This document shows positions 6,873-12,539 of a DNA stretch of 12,539 nt, piece after piece. This DNA comes from an uncultured Oscillospiraceae bacterium (GTDB lineage: Bacteria > Bacillota > Clostridia > Oscillospirales > Acutalibacteraceae): positions 1 to 12,539 of the forward strand of contig USHL01000021.1 of assembly GCA_900554525.1 (NCBI GenBank), written 5' to 3'. Below the pieces are notes generated by a model. That model ran no database searches. It had not been told where the DNA came from and saw only the letters and a program-made list of their open reading frames with translations. Numbering within the stretch: position 1 is the stretch's first letter; the number at the start of each line of letters is the position of its first letter. The translations under genes and the position numbers were made by a program.

Positions 6873-7316
6873 TCAAGTATCTGCAGGCCCGATAGATTCA
6901 AATATTTCCTTAAAATCCGAATCATTCATTACATTTTCAATATTATCTTTGTTGCGCGCAACCGTTACTTCAAATACGAAATATCTGTATTCGTCGTCGA
7001 GAAGCAGACAGATTTCAAAATACTGATACCTGTTTTCTTCAAATATCTGGCAATAGCCTTTTAAACCGTTGCAACTTATCGGCTGCAGCGGTTTTACAAT
7101 TCTCATCTCGCCGGCTGTCTCCGCCTCCATAATTTCAAGAAGTGTATCCGCCGTATATTCTTCTCTTCTCAACGATACGCTGTAATTCCGATTCGGCGCG
7201 TACAAAAACAACTCTTCATCATAAACTTCTTCGGGATTCATTGAAAAATAAAATCCATCCGGCACCTTAAACTCAGCGTTTCCGATTTGAAATTTTCCGT
7301 TTTTATATAAAAACAT
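6873..7316 (-). CDS. Hypothetical protein, 147 residues
   Basis: Not recognised. A soluble protein without signal peptide or membrane segment. It begins with short beta-type stretches (GKFQIGNAEFKVPDGFYF), has alternating strands in the middle (NYSVSLRREEY, a conserved-looking NGLKGYCQIF and YQYFEICLLLDDEYRYFVFEV) and ends in a helix (DSDFKEIFESI). This order loosely resembles the Mog1/PsbP/DcrB-type alpha-beta fold, which is only an impression. The ATG has a GGAAGG ribosome site. It lies 32 bases after the XRE regulator gene on the same strand, so the two are probably co-transcribed. The coding sequence is visibly richer in A and T than the flanking housekeeping genes, which may indicate a recently acquired or fast-evolving gene. 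Confidence 0.75.
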   Translation of the reverse strand: MFLYKNGKFQIGNAEFKVPDGFYFSMNPEEVYDEELFLYAPNRNYSVSLRREEYTADTLLEIMEAETAGEMRIVKPLQPISCNGLKGYCQIFEENRYQYFEICLLLDDEYRYFVFEVTVARNKDNIENVMNDSDFKEIFESIGPADT

Positions 7317-7348
7317 TTTTAACTACCTTCCTCTCCTGTTTTTCTTTT

Positions 7349-7666
7349 CTATGTACTGATAAAAAATTCTATCATCGCCACGACTTTTTTCCGCTCCTCT
7401 GCCGGCAGCTTTTTGATTTCCTCGGAAAGCTGTGACACACGCGCGTCAGACGGATATTTCAAAACGCTGTTGAACACCTCGTCGGAGGATATTTCCAGCG
7501 CGTCAAACAAGGCAATCAGCTTGTCGTACCGCGGAAAGGTAACTCCCCTTTCGACCGACGAAATATAATTCACCGTAAGCCCGGTAATTTCAGCAAGCTG
7601 TTCCTGAGTCAGATTTTTTCTTTCGCGGCATTTTTTAAAGCTTTCTCCGAATCTTTTATCGGTCAA
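7349..7666 (-). CDS. XRE-family helix-turn-helix transcriptional regulator
   Basis: 105 residues with a Cro/C1-type helix-turn-helix at about 5-62: FKKCRERKNLTQEQLAEITG, then VNYISSVERGVTFPRYDKLI. A C-terminal helical part (LSEEIKKLPAEERKKVVAMI) is of the kind that mediates dimerisation. The start is a TTG at 7666: the same frame has a TGA three codons upstream, no ATG or GTG is available between, and an AAGGAT lies 10 bases upstream. A perfect inverted repeat at 7723-7752 and a TATAAT at 7696-7691 suggest it controls its own operon (inference). Downstream partner is the unknown 147-residue protein; the target genes are not evident. Confidence 0.88.
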   Translation of the reverse strand: MTDKRFGESFKKCRERKNLTQEQLAEITGLTVNYISSVERGVTFPRYDKLIALFDALEISSDEVFNSVLKYPSDARVSQLSEEIKKLPAEERKKVVAMIEFFIST

Positions 7667-7690
7667 CTGTGTTCACATCCTTTAATACCT

Positions 7691-7696
7691 ATTATA
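7691..7696 (-). promoter_or_regulatory. -10 element for the XRE regulator operon
   Basis: A perfect TATAAT on the minus strand, 24 bases before the TTG start. The -35 region (around 7714-7720, TGTTAA) matches the consensus poorly, so the promoter may need an activator or be weak. It lies downstream of the inverted repeat at 7723-7752. Confidence 0.5.
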
Positions 7697-7722
7697 TTGC
7701 TTAAAGGAATATATTAACAGAC

Positions 7723-7752
7723 ACGTTAACCCACAGTTGTAACCCTTAACGT
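7723..7752. promoter_or_regulatory. Candidate operator: inverted repeat upstream of the XRE gene
   Basis: ACGTTAA (7723-7729) and its exact reverse complement TTAACGT (7746-7752) flank a 16-base spacer; arm centres are 23 bases apart, about two helical turns, which suits a dimer or tetramer binding one face. The spacer also has a near direct repeat (TTAACCC and GTAACCC). Position just upstream of the -35 region fits an autoregulatory site, but the assignment is inference. Confidence 0.4.
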
Positions 7753-7762
7753 ATGATTTTTT

Positions 7763-7801
7763 AAAAAAGTACGGCTGATGAGATGATTTTCATCAGCCGT
7801 A
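7763..7801 (-). terminator. Rho-independent terminator after secA
   Basis: A 12-bp perfect stem (7770-7781 with 7790-7801, core ACGGCTGATGA) with an 8-base loop, followed on the minus strand by AC and six T (7768-7763). It starts seven bases after the secA stop, separating secA from the XRE operon. Confidence 0.9.
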
Positions 7802-7807
7802 TTTGAA

Positions 7808-10537
7808 TTAATCCAAATCCTTTCCGCAGCAGCGTTTATATTTCTTGCCGCTCCCGCAGGGGCAGGGCGCGTTCCTGCTTACAACCCCCTTGCCTCTGAC
7901 CGTCTGCGGCTTGTCGCCAGCGGAGGTCTCCTCAGCGACCTTTTCGCGCTTAACCTCCTCGTTGCGGCGCACACGCACCGTCATCACAAGCTTTGCGGTC
8001 TGCTCGCGTATGGTGTTGGTCATCGCCTCGAACATATCGTAGCTGTCGTTGCGGTATTCGACCACCGGGTTATGCTGGCCGTAGGCGCGCAGGCCTATTC
8101 CCTGTCTGAGCTGATCCATCGCGTCTATGTGATCCATCCAGTTGGTATCAACGCTGCGCAGCAGCATTACACGCTCGATTTCCCGCATTATGTCGCTGCC
8201 GAATTCCTCCTCGCGCTTTTCGTATATAGCGTGCGCGCGCTCCTTAAGGGTATCCGCAATCTCCTCGCGGGTTATGCTGCCAAGCTCCTCCGGCGAAAAA
8301 TGCAGGTCCTCGGGCGTGGTTATCCAGCCGAGGAAGTACTCCCGCATTCCCGTAAGATCCCAGTTGTCATGCACCGCGTCGTCTGCGAGATAGATTTTAG
8401 CATACTCGTCTACCGTCTCGTCGATCATACGCAGTACGGTGTCCTTGAGATTCTCGCCGTCAAGCACCTTGTTGCGCTGGGTGTAAATCAGCTCGCGCTG
8501 CTTGTTCATGACGTCGTCATACTGAAGCACGTTCTTGCGTATGGCGAAGTTCATGCCCTCCTTCTTCTTCTGCGCGCCCTCAATGGTGCGGGAGAGCATA
8601 CCGCTTTCGAGCGGGACATTTTCCTCGACCTTCAGCGTCTCCATTATGTTGGAAATCCGCTCGCCGCCGAACAGGCGCATAAGGTCGTCCTCCAGCGATA
8701 CGAAGAACTGTGTTTCGCCGGGGTCACCCTGACGTCCTGAACGTCCGCGGAGCTGGTTGTCGATACGCCTTGAATCATGCCTTTCCGTGCCGATTATCGA
8801 AAGACCGCCCGCCTTTCTTACCTCCTCGGCCTCGGGGGCTATCTCGGCCTTGTATTTATCGTAGTATTCCTTATATTTTTCCCTTGCCGCAATAATGTCC
8901 GGGTCCTCGGTTTCGGCAAAGCCGGTCGCCTCGACTATCATGTCCTCGCTCAATCCGTCGTGTCTGAGCGCCGCCTTGGCAAGATATTCAGCGTTGCCTC
9001 CGAGCATAATATCGGTACCGCGGCCGGCCATATTGGTGGCAATGGTAACCGCTCCGAGCTTGCCCGCCTGCGCGATTATCTCGGCCTCCTTCTCATGGTG
9101 CTTGGCATTCAGGACGTTGTGCTTTACGCCCCTGCGCTTGAGCATACCCGAAAGCAGCTCGGATTTTTCAATGGTCACGGTGCCGACCAGCACCGGCTGA
9201 CCCTTTTGGTTGCATTTGATTATCTTATCGATGACCGCCTCAAACTTGGCCTTTTCGGTCTTGTAGACCACATCGTTGAGGTCGGTTCGTATCACCGGCT
9301 TATTTGTCGGGATTTCGATAACATCGAGCTTGTAAATCTCCTGGAACTCGGCCTCCTCGGTCATCGCCGTACCGGTCATGCCCGAAAGCTTGCCGTAAAG
9401 ACGGAAGAAGTTCTGGAAGGTGATGGTCGCCAGCGTCTTGGACTCGCGCGCCACCTTGACTCCCTCTTTCGCTTCTATCGCCTGATGAAGGCCCTCATTG
9501 TAGCGCCTGCCGTACATAAGGCGGCCGGTGAACTCATCGACTATAATAACCTCGCCGTCCTTGACAACATAGTCTACGTCCCGCTTCATCACGCCGTTTG
9601 CGCGTATCGCCTGATTGATATGGTGGGCAATGGCGATGTTTTCGGTATCGTTGAGGTTTTCAATATTGAAATATTCCTCCGCTTTTTTGACGCCCGAGGC
9701 GGTAAGGGTGGCGGTGTGCGCCTTTTCATCCACCACGTAATCGCCGTCGTAGTTGGTCTCCTCGTCGCTGGCCTTATCGTCCATCTCCTTGACCTTAACC
9801 ATTTTCAGGCTCTTGGCAAAGCGGTCGGCAGATGTGTAAAGGTCGGTTGATTTATCGCTCTGGCCCGAGATTATAAGCGGTGTCCTCGCCTCGTCTATAA
9901 GTATCGAGTCGACCTCGTCGACGATAGCGAAGTTATGCCCGCGCTGGACCTTCTGCTCCTTATAAATCACCATGTTGTCGCGCAGATAGTCGAAGCCCAG
10001 CTCGTTGTTGGTGCAGTAGGTAATGTCCGCGTTATAAGCGGCGGTTTTCTGATCGTGGTCCATGCCGTGGACTATAAGACCCACCGTCAGCCCCATAAAA
10101 CGGTAAAGCTTGCCCATCCATTCCGAGTCGCGCTTGGCAAGGTAATCGTTGACCGTAACGATATGCACTCCCTTGCCCGAAAGAGCATTGAGATAAGCGG
10201 GCAGAGTCGCCACCAGCGTTTTACCCTCGCCGGTCTTCATCTCGGCGATACGCCCCTGGTGAAGTATGATACCGCCTATGATCTGCACCGGAAAATGCCG
10301 CATGCCGAGCACGCGGTCGGCCGCCTCACGGCAGGCGGCAAACGCCTCGGGGAGTATGTCGTCCAGAGTCTCCCCCGCCGCGAGCCGGTCTTTAAACTCG
10401 GCCGTCTTGCCCCGCAGCTCGTCGTCCGAAAGGGCGCGGTATTCCTCCTCCAAATCCAGAACCCTTGTCTGGAGCGGTTTTATACGCTTGATTTCCTTTT
10501 CGCTGTAATTGCCGAAAATAGCCTTTAATAAACCCAT
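7808..10537 (-). CDS. secA: Preprotein translocase subunit SecA
   Basis: Motor ATPase that drives unfolded preproteins through SecYEG at the cytoplasmic membrane. 909 residues, within the family range. Domains: nucleotide-binding domain 1 with Walker A MKTGEGKT (100-107) and DEVD (207-210); preprotein cross-linking domain between them and domain 2 (about 225-370, with an acidic insert near 250-275); FTGRLMYGRRYNEGLHQAIE; domain 2 with TIATNMAGRGTDI and QLRGRSGRQGDPG; helical scaffold/wing domains; and a C-terminal zinc tail C892-x-C894-x8-C903-C904 that binds SecB or ribosomes. The ATG has a GAGG site at 10548-10545. It begins 12 bases after apbE and is probably co-transcribed with it. No motif is missing. 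No sign of a second, accessory SecA2 type. Confidence 0.98.
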   Translation of the reverse strand: MGLLKAIFGNYSEKEIKRIKPLQTRVLDLEEEYRALSDDELRGKTAEFKDRLAAGETLDDILPEAFAACREAADRVLGMRHFPVQIIGGIILHQGRIAEMKTGEGKTLVATLPAYLNALSGKGVHIVTVNDYLAKRDSEWMGKLYRFMGLTVGLIVHGMDHDQKTAAYNADITYCTNNELGFDYLRDNMVIYKEQKVQRGHNFAIVDEVDSILIDEARTPLIISGQSDKSTDLYTSADRFAKSLKMVKVKEMDDKASDEETNYDGDYVVDEKAHTATLTASGVKKAEEYFNIENLNDTENIAIAHHINQAIRANGVMKRDVDYVVKDGEVIIVDEFTGRLMYGRRYNEGLHQAIEAKEGVKVARESKTLATITFQNFFRLYGKLSGMTGTAMTEEAEFQEIYKLDVIEIPTNKPVIRTDLNDVVYKTEKAKFEAVIDKIIKCNQKGQPVLVGTVTIEKSELLSGMLKRRGVKHNVLNAKHHEKEAEIIAQAGKLGAVTIATNMAGRGTDIMLGGNAEYLAKAALRHDGLSEDMIVEATGFAETEDPDIIAAREKYKEYYDKYKAEIAPEAEEVRKAGGLSIIGTERHDSRRIDNQLRGRSGRQGDPGETQFFVSLEDDLMRLFGGERISNIMETLKVEENVPLESGMLSRTIEGAQKKKEGMNFAIRKNVLQYDDVMNKQRELIYTQRNKVLDGENLKDTVLRMIDETVDEYAKIYLADDAVHDNWDLTGMREYFLGWITTPEDLHFSPEELGSITREEIADTLKERAHAIYEKREEEFGSDIMREIERVMLLRSVDTNWMDHIDAMDQLRQGIGLRAYGQHNPVVEYRNDSYDMFEAMTNTIREQTAKLVMTVRVRRNEEVKREKVAEETSAGDKPQTVRGKGVVSRNAPCPCGSGKKYKRCCGKDLD

Positions 10538-10549
10538 GTTAAAACCTCG

Positions 10550-11494
10550 TTATTTAAAAATAATTTTGTCACCCTCGCGGTAAAGCCCCGAAGTGAGGGT
10601 TATTTCACCGCCGCGGCCGATAAACACCGCCTCGGCGTCGGTTTTTTCCTCTATCAGCTTTTTGCCGTCCTCCGTTCCCAAAAGCAGGCAGACGGTCGAA
10701 AGCGCGTCGCAGTCTGTGGAGCTTTCGCCGAATACAGTCACCGACGCCAACTCATTTTCCACCCCGTACCCGGTATCAGGGTCAAGCACGTGGTGGTAAA
10801 GCTTACCGTCCTTTTCCGTATACCTCTGGTAGATCCCGGAGGTAACGGCGCTTATGTCCTCGATCTCCGCCGTCAGTAAAACGGTATCTGAAAACGGTTT
10901 TTGTATGCCTACCGTTTTTTTGCCGATAACCGCGACATTGCCGCCTAAGTTTATAACGGCGTCGTCTGTACCGTTTTCTTTAAAATACTCGGTAAGACGG
11001 TCGGCGATGTACCCTTTTGCGATACCGCCGAGATCGAGCTTCTTGCCGTGCGTCGAAATTTCGTCCCCTTTTATTTCAACGCTCCCGTAATCCACGCTGC
11101 GCAGCGCCGCCGAGATTTCATCCTTAGAGGGCACCGTGCCGTTTTTAAAATCCCACAGCGGCGTAACCGACCCCATCGTGATGTCGAATTTGCCGCGCGA
11201 CAGCCCGCCGTAGTAAAGCCCGCGTTCTACGACCCTGAGCGTATGCGGCGAGACCCTTACAAACCCGTCGGTACTGTTTATACGGTAAACGTCGCTTTCC
11301 TCGTCGGTGCGTGACAGCAGGGCGCCCAGTTCTTCACACAGCGCAAAGGCACCGTTAAGCGTTCGGTCGTCGCAGTCGGCGTCGACCTTTACCACGGTGT
11401 CAAGTAAAAAACGCGTCTGTGAATTGAGTTCTCCCCCGCAGCCGCAGAGCAGCAGCAGGACAAGGGTTATCGGCAGGGTCAGTTTTTTTTTCAT
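10550..11494 (-). CDS. apbE: FAD:protein FMN transferase (ApbE family lipoprotein)
   Basis: Attaches FMN from FAD to Thr/Ser of exported flavoproteins such as RnfG/NqrC or FMN-binding extracellular reductases. 314 residues with a lipoprotein signal peptide: KKK start, hydrophobic core and the lipobox L16-C-G-C19, so it should be lipid-anchored outside the membrane. ApbE motifs follow: the FDITMGSVTPLWDF segment, KLDLGGIAKGYIADR, NLGGNVAVIG, HHVLDPDTGYG and the metal-binding STDCDALSTVCLLLG. The ATG is chosen because the signal peptide fits exactly; only AAAAGGC precedes it, and a promoter ends seven bases upstream, implying a leaderless mRNA. Divergent from the NusG-domain-II/Gx-transporter pair, the usual company of this enzyme in electron-transfer loci. 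secA follows by 12 bases. Confidence 0.95.
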   Translation of the reverse strand: MKKKLTLPITLVLLLLCGCGGELNSQTRFLLDTVVKVDADCDDRTLNGAFALCEELGALLSRTDEESDVYRINSTDGFVRVSPHTLRVVERGLYYGGLSRGKFDITMGSVTPLWDFKNGTVPSKDEISAALRSVDYGSVEIKGDEISTHGKKLDLGGIAKGYIADRLTEYFKENGTDDAVINLGGNVAVIGKKTVGIQKPFSDTVLLTAEIEDISAVTSGIYQRYTEKDGKLYHHVLDPDTGYGVENELASVTVFGESSTDCDALSTVCLLLGTEDGKKLIEEKTDAEAVFIGRGGEITLTSGLYREGDKIIFK

Positions 11495-11501
11495 GCCTTT
11501 T

Positions 11502-11530
11502 ATTATACAATGACTTTCATTTTTTGTAAA
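11502..11530 (-). promoter_or_regulatory. Promoter for apbE-secA, very close to the start codon
   Basis: On the minus strand TTTACA (11530-11525), 17-base spacer, perfect TATAAT (11507-11502), then AAAAGGC and the apbE ATG (11494). With the standard 7-base distance the transcript would begin at the base before the ATG, leaving essentially no leader. Confidence 0.65.
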
Positions 11531-11543
11531 GGTATGTTAAAAT
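11515..11543 (+). promoter_or_regulatory. Extended -10 promoter for the NusG-domain-II/Gx operon
   Basis: TAAAAT at 11538-11543 preceded by the extended TG at 11535-11536; the -35 (TTTCAT, 11515-11520) is poor, as is common with extended -10 promoters. It overlaps the divergent apbE promoter, so the two operons could compete for or share regulation. Confidence 0.45.
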
Positions 11544-11581
11544 TAAATATGTATTTTTTTCAGGCAAAGGAGGGCGCGGCG

Positions 11582-11893
11582 GTGAAAAAAGGTGATTTCG
11601 CCGTAATTTTCATCATTCTGGCGGCAGCCGTTCTCTCGGCGGCGCTTCTTCTGCCCGAAAAAGGCGGGGACACGGTGGTCGTGTCGGAGAATAACGAGGT
11701 CGTTTTTGAAGGCTCGCTGTTTGAGAACCGCACAATCGAGCTTTCGGGCAACACGGTCGAAATCTCGGGCGGCGAGGTTCGGGTGACCGGCGCCGACTGT
11801 AAAAATCAGATCTGTGTGAATCACGCCCCGATTTCAAAAAAGGGCGAGACAATAGTCTGCCTGCCCAACCGCGTCATTGCGGAAATAAGGTGA
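11582..11893 (+). CDS. NusG domain II-containing protein (EetA-like)
   Basis: 103-residue exported or membrane-anchored protein: KKGDF start, one hydrophobic segment (about 6-24), then a small beta domain of the NusG_II type with ADCKNQICVNHAPISKKGE and VCLPNRVIAEI. The cysteine pair C73/C78 and C93 are typical of this family. In Firmicutes this protein regularly sits beside a Gx transporter and ApbE, and in the Listeria electron-transfer locus the corresponding gene is called eetA; the precise function is not known to me. The GTG at 11582 is chosen because AGGAGG (11569-11574) lies seven bases upstream and the protein then starts at the conserved KKGDF; earlier in-frame starts have no such site. 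The Gx transporter follows after 5 bases. Confidence 0.88.
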   Translation: MKKGDFAVIFIILAAAVLSAALLLPEKGGDTVVVSENNEVVFEGSLFENRTIELSGNTVEISGGEVRVTGADCKNQICVNHAPISKKGETIVCLPNRVIAEIR

Positions 11894-11898
11894 CCGGT

Positions 11899-12539
11899 AT
11901 GGCAAAAAAGCTTTCGCTCTATTCTCTGCTTACGGCTCTGTGCCTTATTTTCGGCTATATTGAAAGCCTGCTGCCCCTTTCGTTTATCGCGCCGGGAATC
12001 AAGTTAGGGCTGGCAAATTCGGTTTCAATGCTGCTTGTTTTCCGTGACGATATAAAGGGCGCATTTGCCGTAAATACCGCGCGGATTCTGCTTTCGGCGC
12101 TGCTTTTCTCTTCGCCTTTTGCGCTGTTTTTTTCCCTTTCGGCGGGCATAATATCCCTGACGGCGGCGGTTTTTGTTAAAAAAATCCACTGTATTTCTCC
12201 CGTCGGCGTCTCGGCGGCGGCCGCGGCAGTGCACAACACCGTACAGCTTACGGCGGCAAGCATTCTGTTCGGGGCGGGGGTCTGGTATTATCTGCCGCTG
12301 CTGCTTGCCGCGGCGGCGGTCACGCTCGGCGAGGTACTTTTGAGGCGCGTCTGTCCCGGCGACCTGGGCGCAGTGCTGGACAAACTGCGGCAGGCCGGCT
12401 GCACGGTGGAGATAGAAGCGGAAACGATCTTTCTGCGCGCCCGGACGTTCAAGCCCTTTGAAGTCTCCACGCAGCCCTTTCCCGGCTTTCCCACCGATCT
12501 GCAGGCGCAGTTCATGGCGCTCGCCTGCGCCGCGGAGGG
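11899..12539 (+). CDS. Gx transporter family protein (EetB-like) joined in frame to MurA sequence; runs off the window
   Basis: Residues 1-137 are a polytopic membrane protein of the Gx-transporter family (old name heptaprenyl diphosphate synthase component I; EetB in electron-transfer loci), thought to serve quinone or precursor handling. Visible are helices at about 8-28, 60-95, 105-127 and 128-140, the signature APGIKLGLANSVSMLLVF (31-48), ARILLSALLFSSPFALFFSL and PVGVSAAAAAVHNTVQL. Instead of the normal last helix and stop, the frame continues into MurA sequence from about residue 138-144. The ATG has AAGGTGA (11887-11893), which includes the previous stop, as its ribosome site. As written the fusion has neither a full transporter nor a full enzyme, so a rearranged or misassembled gene is likeliest. 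The 3' end is cut by the window. Confidence 0.8.
   Translation, partial: MAKKLSLYSLLTALCLIFGYIESLLPLSFIAPGIKLGLANSVSMLLVFRDDIKGAFAVNTARILLSALLFSSPFALFFSLSAGIISLTAAVFVKKIHCISPVGVSAAAAAVHNTVQLTAASILFGAGVWYYLPLLLAAAAVTLGEVLLRRVCPGDLGAVLDKLRQAGCTVEIEAETIFLRARTFKPFEVSTQPFPGFPTDLQAQFMALACAAE
12328..12539 (+). pseudogene. murA: Internal fragment of UDP-N-acetylglucosamine 1-carboxyvinyltransferase (MurA)
   Basis: From GEVLLRRVCPGDLGAVLDKL onward the frame matches the middle-to-late part of MurA: the NVxPxHLxAVLxKLRxAG segment, a strand with IEAETIFLRA, and the hallmark PFPGFPTDLQAQFMALA. MurA makes the first committed step of peptidoglycan synthesis. The whole N-terminal half, including the catalytic Cys loop, is absent, so this piece alone cannot be active. 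Leucine codons here are almost all CTG, and CGG is used for Arg, unlike the CTT-mixed upstream genes, a weak hint of a different origin. The window ends before the EtiFEnRF motif expected next. Confidence 0.85.

Noticed and set aside
8777..9850. Long plus-strand open frame (357 codons) opposite secA
   Set aside because: It is antisense to a clearly conserved secA, has no ribosome site or recognisable motif, and reflects GC-rich codon periodicity. The same goes for 8072-8740 and 9935-10528.
11510..11581. Earlier in-frame starts for the NusG-domain-II protein
   Set aside because: They would place the promoter and the AGGAGG site inside the gene and add residues not expected before the conserved KKGDF start.

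Overview
The window looks like about 12.5 kb of a Gram-positive, anaerobic Firmicute chromosome, most likely a Clostridia-type gut bacterium; I would guess Oscillospirales/Ruminococcaceae-like at low confidence. The reasons are the dnaX-ybaB-recR order, a DUF896 (YnzC-type) protein, MtaB, a rubredoxin, a lipoprotein ApbE, a NusG-domain-II plus Gx-transporter pair, Shine-Dalgarno sites close to AAAGGAG, sigma-A-like promoters and moderately high GC. Nearly everything is core housekeeping; I see no phage, IS element, CRISPR array or RNA gene.

Layout. (1) 1-3853, plus strand: a compact operon of dnaX (5' end cut by the window edge, with an in-frame TAA at 31-33), ybaB/ebfC, recR, a DUF896 protein and a D-2-hydroxyacid dehydrogenase, closed by a strong hairpin terminator. 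(2) 3855-6481, minus strand: mtaB (tRNA methylthiotransferase), then a broken gene for a membrane-anchored NlpC/P60-like protein with a Cna-B/SpaA-like domain and a Ser-rich tail. (3) 6548-6851, plus strand: a rubredoxin with its own promoter and terminator, divergent from mtaB. (4) 6873-7752, minus strand: a more AT-rich two-gene unit, an XRE-family regulator and an unknown 147-residue protein, with a possible operator upstream. (5) 7763-11530, minus strand: apbE then secA, with a promoter so close to the apbE ATG that the mRNA may be leaderless, and a terminator after secA. (6) 11515-12539, plus strand: a NusG-domain-II protein (EetA-like) and a Gx transporter (EetB-like), divergent from apbE.

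How the genes work together: dnaX/ybaB/recR serve replication and recombinational repair. The apbE, eetA-like and eetB-like genes form the flavin/quinone part of what resembles an extracellular electron transfer module; the rubredoxin is a separate electron carrier. SecA exports proteins, including the ApbE lipoprotein.

The most noteworthy signals are three lesions: an in-frame stop in dnaX, a frameshifting deletion in the NlpC/P60-like gene whose join reads as the expected motif in both frames, and an in-frame join of the Gx transporter to the middle of MurA at the right edge. They could be real gene decay or contig assembly errors; the sequence alone cannot decide. I did not find a convincing new multi-gene system.
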